Shown here one piece after another: positions 57,590 to 64,000 of a stretch of DNA of 64,000 bases; within the stretch, counting starts at the first letter, position 1, and the number at the start of each line of letters is the position of its first letter. The translations under genes were made by a program, and so were the position numbers. The notes under the pieces are model-generated. The model had not been told where the DNA came from, searched no databases, and saw nothing but the letters and a program-made list of their open reading frames with translations. Source of the DNA: Apiotrichum sp. Y4204 (lineage: Eukaryota; Basidiomycota; Tremellomycetes; Trichosporonales; Trichosporonaceae); assembly GCA_025531455.1 (NCBI GenBank), contig JAMYHL010000033.1:248001-312000 (forward strand). Direction: 5' to 3'.

Positions 57590-59402
57590 TGTGGTTGTAG
57601 TGTTGGCGTTGCGAAGGGGGAGGAGTTCAGTACGGAGAGGACAGAAGGCGTGAAGAAAGTGTGCTCAAGACTGACAAGAACAACCAGTATTTATACCTTT
57701 CAAAGGCGAAATCTGGCATAGTGAGAAACCACTTTCTCCTTCTCTCTCGACGTAGTTGACACCACTCCAACATTGTCCCTCTACAAGTTACTGCCAACCT
57801 CTGGGATCTCCATGAGTAGGTGTCGATGTGAGCAAGTGTTTGAGCTCCGCTGGAAACAAGTTTCAGAGCCTCCTGAGCAGGCATGCGTCACCCACCACGG
57901 TTCCGAGAGCACTGTGTGTCATGCAATCTGTTCACGTGTTCACGTGGATGAGTGGACCATGTGGAGAACAGTTACGGCCCGGCGGCTTAGCGAGATAAGA
58001 TTCTCTGTAGATTGCGGATATAGAGTCCCATGACAGTTTTCTGGAATGTATAAGTATGAACGTTGATTGTCAAAGGGCGAGCGGGAATCGAAGAATCGAA
58101 GGATGGCAGTAGACAAACTCTGGTATGCATACGTTTCCTGAGAGGGCGGGTGCCTGAGGGGTGACAGAACCCTGTTGCACCAACCTTCACCGCCCCATCG
58201 CGGGACACGGAATGTAGACGCAGATGCGAGATCTGATAACCGTATAGCTTTGCAGAGCCCTAGGTTCCCGGGGCTGTTTATTGGAATGGACCTCAAATTC
58301 GGAACCGGGAAGCTGTACTGTAAACAGTAAAGTCAGTATGCCTCGCTGTTGACCAGACCACACGTGCCCTTGAGCCTGTTTCTGTCTGGACATTTCGAAT
58401 GCCACAGCCGTCATACTGAACAGGTCGGAGCGTAGCTGCAAAGGAGGTCACCATCAGATCGTTGACCGAGGTATCTGAGCCTTTTGCACCGTTCAGTCCG
58501 CGACATCGATCATCTGCGGTCCGTGGGAAGTGGGGATCAGAATCCCACAGTTGGACGATGGCGGCTCAACCGGATTCGGCTGTCGTGGGGTCGCAGGTAG
58601 TGGAGCCATGCTGGTGAAAAACGACCACATATTCGGGCACCCCCAAGAACCGTATCTCGTTTCCGCGAAAAACTTGATTGTCCCGCAGTTCCTTATCTGT
58701 TCCTTGTGGGCTGGCTGTTTGGGACCCGGCAAGTTTGTGAGGGCGTTTCCGTCCGCCAAGCATGCCAGCCAAACTAGAAGGATCACGGTGTCCTCGCCGC
58801 GGGCGCGGATCTGGATGTTGAAACCAAGCTTATCGAGATGAACCTTTGAGGACCACGTTGTCACTGTCGGAATGTAAATTGAAATAGGACAACTAGCTCA
58901 GCCGAGACAGTTTGGCGGCATTGACAACCTCGCAACAGCCGTCCGCCGTACGATCCGCGCCGACTTCACGACTCCGAAGGAAGTGTCTGAACTCGTTACC
59001 GGGTAGAGCGGTGAGGTAGCGAAGAGAGACATGAACGGTAAGCGGAGCGGACGCAAGATTCCGACGTTTGCGGAAGACAAGAGTGAAGGTAATACTGACA
59101 AGAGTCAGCTGGTGGACTGTACCCAACGGATTTGATGTCTCATCGCTTAATCCATGTTCGCTTCGCCTTTTTTCTGCGGCGGCCACGTCCGAGCCCCCAA
59201 TGAGTGGATAGCGCACGGCCTGCAACGAGTGGAGGCAAGGCAGTGGATTGCGGCTTGTGTCGTAATTTGTGTTAGTGGACTTCAAGGAAGGTTAACCGTG
59301 GGCTTAGCCAGCGCATTAATTGAGTTATCACGTCAGTGGGACTGCGGCCACTGCTAGCATGCTACTCTATGCTCTACAGATTATACTTGAGAGTACGATG
59401 CA
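57590..59402. other. Intergenic region
   Basis: About 1.8 kb. The left end is the promoter of the secreted-protein gene (a TATA-like TATTTATA near 57690). The - strand has two codon-like open stretches (58864-58493 and 59285-58893) without ATG or recognised domain; I do not call them. Confidence 0.45.
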
Positions 59403-61304
59403 CTACCCCCACGGATTCGCCTCAGCAGCGAGGGGGAGCGTCTTGGGCTCGGGGATGCCAGTCTCGAGAGTGGCTCCGAGGGCGTTACCGCTCCCCTCAC
59501 CAGAGGTCTCGGTTGCCTCGGCGTTCCCAGACGTACTAGCCTTGAGCGTGGTTACGGTGTCGGAACGGGTACGCCCCGCGTCCTCGCGGACCTGCTCCTC
59601 GACCTCGGCCTCGCTCCCATTCCAGCTCTCACTCTCGCTCCCGCTCTCCGCGCTCTCATCGCTCGGGTCGACCGCGTCGTGGATACCCCTCCGGAGCGCG
59701 GCATAGTGCGTCTCGAGATTGTCCATCGCTTCGCCTTCACTCATCTCCGCCGCTGGCGTCGCTGCTGGCGTCTGTACCCGGCCACCAAGTACGCGGACCG
59801 TCTGACGCAGCGCCTCCCGCTCGTCCTTTGCTTCGCGGAGTGCGTCCTCGAGCTCGGCGCGCCGCCGCCGCTCGTCGGCCACCATCTTGTTCGCCTCCTC
59901 GAACAGCGCCTGGGAGAGCCCCTCGAGCTCGGCCTCTATCGCCTTCTTGCCCTTTTTGAGCGCCTCGAGCTCGTCGCCCTGCGAGTCGAGCTGCGCGCGC
60001 AGCGTGCGCACCTCGTCGTCCCGCGTGTTTGACACCGGGCCAGTCGGCTCGGTCGGGGAGTCGGGGCCGGTGCCAGTAGACGACTTTTTCCAGAATCCGA
60101 ACCCGCCGCTGCTCTTCCCGCTCGCGGCGCCTGTCGAGACAGAGAGCTGTGAACTGGACGGGCGCGAGGCCAGGTCCCGCGCTTTGTCCACGGATGCTCG
60201 CGGTGTATCCCCCGAACTCGGGCGTGCCGGGTGGGACACCTTTAGCCGCTTCAGCTCGTCCTCGAGCATCTCCGTATTTGCCTCCGCCATAACTAAATTC
60301 GAGCGTGCGATCTTCATACTCGTCAACAGCGTCGAGTGCGATGCAAGGAGCTCATTGTGCGAGGTGGTCTATCGTCAGTGTCACCGAAGGGTAAAAAGAA
60401 GAAAGCTTGGGCTCACCAGCACCTGCACGCGCGAGAGCACCTCGCCGAGAATCTTGCGCAACTCGTCCGCCGGTGTCCCAGGTGTGTTGGCCGTTATCGA
60501 GATTGCTGGTCCATCGATCTTGGTGTCCACCGCAGTCGGCGCCCGTGCGGCTTCAATCGAGTCCTTGTTGCCCTGGTCCTGCTCCGTTCCCTGATCTTTC
60601 TCGTCCTTCCCTGCGTCTTCCTCTTTCTCCTCGCCCTTGTCCTTCTTTTCCCCGCCCGGCACCCACTTGTCACTCTCATACCCCCCGTCGTCATCGTCAT
60701 CGGACCCTGGTCCAGCAACCCGCGCATATCCACCAGGGTTCGACTCGCCGTCACTGTCGCTGTCGTCGCTGTTCGGCATGCCGAGTTTGCTTCTTCCGCG
60801 CGAGAAGAACCCGAAGCGCGCAGGCGAGTTCCGTCCGGAGCCACGACCGGGAGGCGGGGGAAGGAGGGGAATGGCCTTTGGCGGTGCGCCCGCTGCAGCT
60901 GTCGGTGCCAGAGCCGATTCCGACGCCGAAGAGAGCGGGGGGGCGGATACCGGCGACGGAGCCACTTGCACGCCGGCAATGGAAGACCAGCGCCGGATAT
61001 CGTCTGCGGAGATTATCGCGCTCGTTGCGCTGGTCTCCGCGCCCTCCCCCGAGTCGAGCGACTGCTTGATCGTGGCAGTTGAGATCTGTGGTCGGACGCG
61101 CGGCTCGAGCAAGCCGCTGGGGCCAGCTGCTCTGCTCACACCCTCGGTGCCGGCATCCGAGCTCGGGCCCGTAGCCGCACTCTGCGATGTGCCGGAGATG
61201 AGGTCGTGCGGGAGTGCGACGCCACAGTTGGGACACAGAGCGGGCTCGCTCGCACCCCCCTCACCAGCTGGGGATGCGGCTGTGCTCTGCGCCAGGGCCG
61301 CCAT
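59403..61304 (-). CDS. SEC2: Sec2/Rabin8-type guanine nucleotide exchange factor
   Basis: Activates the Rab Sec4 on secretory vesicles. Two exons: 61304-60417 and 60368-59403, intron of 48 nt, phase 0, 617 residues. N-terminus (MAALAQSTAASPAGEGG) with CPNCGVALPHD (a lone CxxC), then a Ser/Pro/Asp-rich disordered part with an Asp run. The coiled coil spans the intron: ELRKILGEVLSRVQVL, then TTSHNELLASHSTLLTSMKIARSNLVMAEANTEML, and the catalytic signature LEGLSQALFEEANKMVADERRRRAELEDALRE. The last part is acidic and Ser-rich and ends EANPWG. The signature LSQALFEEANKMV is the Sec2p domain; the coiled-coil dimer binds nucleotide-free Sec4. Confidence 0.9.
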
Positions 61305-62194
61305 CGTGCTGGAGCGTGACGGCGAGGTGGGCAGCGATGTGGGAGGATGGGGGATGAAGAAGCGGAACGTTCAACGGAGCGAGAATATGCCCGAGAGCGG
61401 AGAAGCGGAAAAGCGGAAAGCAAGAGTCGGACGAGGCAGCGCGAGGAGTGAAAGAAAGAGGGCGGTGGCGAACAGGTCACGCGACGCGGTGTGTGATCGA
61501 CGCCGCGCTGTGTTGATGCCCGACGGCCAGAAGATGACAAGTTTCGGGGCGTTGGATGTCGCTTCGATATCGGTTTCGCTGCACTGCACTGCAATCCGCA
61601 GATCGAGAACTATAGTGTAAGCGACGTCGAAAGAGATCGATTTGATCTCGACGTGCGAGATGGTGGGGCAGATGATGAACCTCGATGTTGCTCGATGTGC
61701 CATTGTTGGTGGTGTTCATGCGCTTCCCGGGCGGTAATTGCCGATGACATCGCGCTGACGTAATGACCTCGGTCTTCCCCACGTCACAGGTATGCATATT
61801 TCGTGCCAATCCACTCCTGGCTGCTGATCGTTTTTTGGTGCGCTTTTTGATAACACTACTCCCGCCGATCTCTCTCCCCATTCTGGGGGCTGCTTCTAGC
61901 GTGGTTTCACTTCCCCGTGGGGGATCCGCCAGAAGCTCAATCGCGGATCCAAGCTCCGAGTTCCGAGGTCTGTGCGTAGAAGCCCTTCCGAGATTCCGCC
62001 CGGTTCCCGTCGGCAGGTGGGCGGGAAATGGCGGCCGCGGCCCATTTCCGCATTTCCGTTCGGTGATCGGTGACTCGTTGCGATGTGGGTTTCAATAAAG
62101 GACAGCCGCCAGTGACGTTGGACGCGATGAGCTAAGTATAGAAGGCTGTCGACATCAATTCGGTTTGTCATTCTCTCACTACACTCCCATTACA
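61305..62194. other. Divergent intergenic region (SEC2 / 5-oxoprolinase)
   Basis: About 890 bp with the promoters of both genes. No gene is recognisable; open frames are shadows. Confidence 0.5.
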
Positions 62195-64000
62195 ATGTCG
62201 GATCTCGCACGCATCGCCATCGACCGCGGAGGGACGTTTACGGACGCGATCTGCTCGCGCAAGGGCCACGATGACATTGTCCTCAAGGTGGGTTTTGGCT
62301 TGTTGGTGACCTGCTGATGGCAGCTCCTCTCCGTCGACCCGGCAAACTACAAGGATGCCCCCACTGAGGCGTGAGTGTCGTATGTGCGGGACGCAGCGTG
62401 AAGCTGTTGGTTTGGGGAGCTGGAAAGCTGGAGTTGAGATCGCATCTCAGGATTTTGTCTGCGAGCACACGACACGGAACCTCAAGTGATCAAATGATCA
62501 CTGAGTGTAACGAATTCGTTCTTGCAGGGCGTCAAACACCTTGTCCCCCACTCGCCAACACCGTTTGGCCCCACTCGTCGAGGTATCCATGCGGCTGGGG
62601 CTCCGGAGACTCGTGTGACCGTCTGAACTAATGAGTTTCACAGGATTCGTCGTATCCTAGGAGAGCTCGAGGGTCAGGAGATCCCAAAGGGGACCAAGCT
62701 CAGCTTGGACCGCATCGAGTCTATCCGCATGGGCACCACCGTGTCCACCAATGCGCTTCTCGAGCGCCGCGGAGAACGCTGTGCACTCATCACCAGCAAG
62801 GGGTGGGGCGACGTGCTGCTCATTGGAATGCAAGGTGGGTTATAGCAGCCGCGAGTCCAGACTGACAGAAGCCCGCCCTGACATCTTTGACCTGAGTATC
62901 CAAAAGCTCGCGTTCCTGTATGATGAGGTTGTGGAGGTGAGCCATGGTTCTCGGTTTTCGCTCACTCCAGATCGACGAGCGCATCACCCCGCTGCAGTCC
63001 CTCGTCTCGCCGCCTGTTCCAGTGCCCAAGGGGGACGACAGCATCGTAACGGAGACTACCACGGGAGAGGTTGTCCGCGTCCTGTCTCGCCCAGACCCTG
63101 CAGAAGTCAAATCCAAGCTGCAGGCACTGTGGGACAAGGGTATTCGGTCAATCGCCGTCGCGTTCGTGCACTCGTACCTGTGGTCGGCACATGAGGACGC
63201 AGTCGCCAAGACGGCCCGCGAGATGGGCTTTGAAGTGAGCGTGTCGTCGCAGCTGCAGCCGATGATCAAGCTCGTCGCGCGCGCAAACTCGGCCATCGCG
63301 GATGCGTACCTTACTCCCGTGACGCGGCGGTACATCGAGGGCTTTGGCGAGGGCTTCGAGGGCGGACTCGCCGCGTTTGGCCCCAAGCTCCTCTTCATGC
63401 AGTCTGATGGCGGCCTCTGCGCCTGGGATAGCTTTTCTGGTTTACGGGCCATTCTCAGTGGTCCTGCGGGCGGTGTCGTTGGGTACTCCAAGACGTGCTA
63501 CGATGGCAAGCTCGGCAGTCCACTTATCGCTGTCGACATGGGAGGTCAGTTAATTAACGTTCGCAAGCGCTTACTCGGCAGGCACCAGCACGGACGTGTC
63601 GCGCTATGACGGCAAGCTCGAGCATGTGTTTGAGACGACGACTGCCGAGGGTGAGGACGCGTTCACTGGCAGTACTAACCGCAGTCATCATCCAGGCACC
63701 GCAGCTCGATATCAACACCGTTGCCGCAGGCGGCGGCTCGCGTCTCTTCTACCGCCACGGCATGTTTGTCGTCGGCCCAGAGGTATGAAATACACAACCA
63801 TGTGGAGTATCTGACACTCAGTCTGCAACAGCGCACCCCGGTCCCGCATGCTATCGCAAGGGCGGCCCTTTGGCCGTCACTGACGCGAACCTCCTCCTGG
63901 GCCGTCTCCTGCCGGAGCACTTTCCGAAGATCTTCGGGCCGAACGAGGACGAGGCGCTGGACATTGAGGCTACCCGCACGCTGTTCACCCAGCTCACGGA
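62195..64000 (+). CDS. OXP1: 5-oxoprolinase (hydantoinase A/B family), N-terminal part
   Basis: ATP-driven opening of 5-oxoproline to glutamate in the glutathione cycle. ATG at 62195: [22 protein letters not shown], the hydantoinase A N-terminus with the RGGTFTD nucleotide-binding motif. Exons then give [30 protein letters not shown] with [31 protein letters not shown], a long exon starting [10 protein letters not shown], and [18 protein letters not shown] and [14 protein letters not shown], all family signatures. Introns are 40-70 nt, except one of about 270 nt (62372-62643). The window ends inside the gene, at about residue 480 of an expected 1,250-1,300, so the C-terminal HyuB half is missing only for that reason. 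Confidence 0.93.

Noticed and set aside
58493..58864. 124-codon open stretch on the - strand (VHLDKLGFNIQIRARGED..)
   Set aside because: The peptide looks partly coding, but there is no ATG and no splice partner or homologue I recognise; the + strand frame overlaps fully.
58893..59285. 131-codon open stretch on the - strand
   Set aside because: No ATG in good context and no domain.

Overview
This window is nuclear DNA of a fungus, most likely a basidiomycete yeast of the Tremellomycetes (Trichosporonales-like). That placement is inference from GC-rich coding exons, very short spliceosomal introns (32-80 nt, with CTGAC/CTAAC branch-like motifs before CAG), compact 5' regions, and gene architectures such as a GPD2-like glycerol-3-phosphate dehydrogenase with EF-hands. 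Nothing here is bacterial or organellar; there are no operons, rRNA genes or CRISPR arrays, and I recognised no tRNA gene.

Layout. 0.5-3.5 kb (-) Zn2Cys6 transcription factor; 5.4-6.7 kb (-) RTA1-type membrane protein; 9.4-11.5 kb (+) RING protein; 11.6-12.3 kb (-) hotdog thioesterase; 12.9-14.1 kb (-) zinc alcohol dehydrogenase; 15.1-17.0 kb (-) vWFA protein with low-complexity flanks; 17.7-19.2 kb (-) Q/S/G-rich protein; 19.7-21.9 kb (-) PLP aminotransferase; 22.5-23.7 kb (+) 2OG-Fe(II) oxygenase; 23.9-26.4 kb (-) mitochondrial glycerol-3-phosphate dehydrogenase; 28.0-31.0 kb (-) nucleoporin Nic96; 31.4-32.2 kb (+) SBDS/Sdo1; 32.3-34.0 kb (-) COP9 signalosome subunit 1; 34.7-36.2 kb (+) Sec4-type Rab GTPase. 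A first accessory stretch (36.2-40.0 kb) holds duplicated fragments of an orphan gene family. Then come uL30m (-), ornithine carbamoyltransferase (+), a CDF zinc transporter (-) and PRMT5 (+) from 40.0 to 48.2 kb. A second, larger accessory island (48.2-59.4 kb) has three orphan genes, a small secreted Cys protein, dispersed repeats and an intact Tc1/mariner transposase. Conserved genes resume with a Sec2-type Rab GEF (-) at 59.4-61.3 kb and a 5-oxoprolinase (+) cut by the window edge.

Most genes are unrelated housekeeping genes. The functional links I can name are SEC4 and its family's GEF SEC2, 23 kb apart with the second island between them, and a divergent pair, uL30m/ARG3, sharing about 330 bp. 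The most unusual content is the orphan family: one intact three-exon copy at 53.2-53.8 kb (-), one copy without an ATG at 38.1-38.8 kb (+), and broken copies on either side of the latter, so it appears to have spread by tandem and dispersed duplication. I cannot assign it a function.
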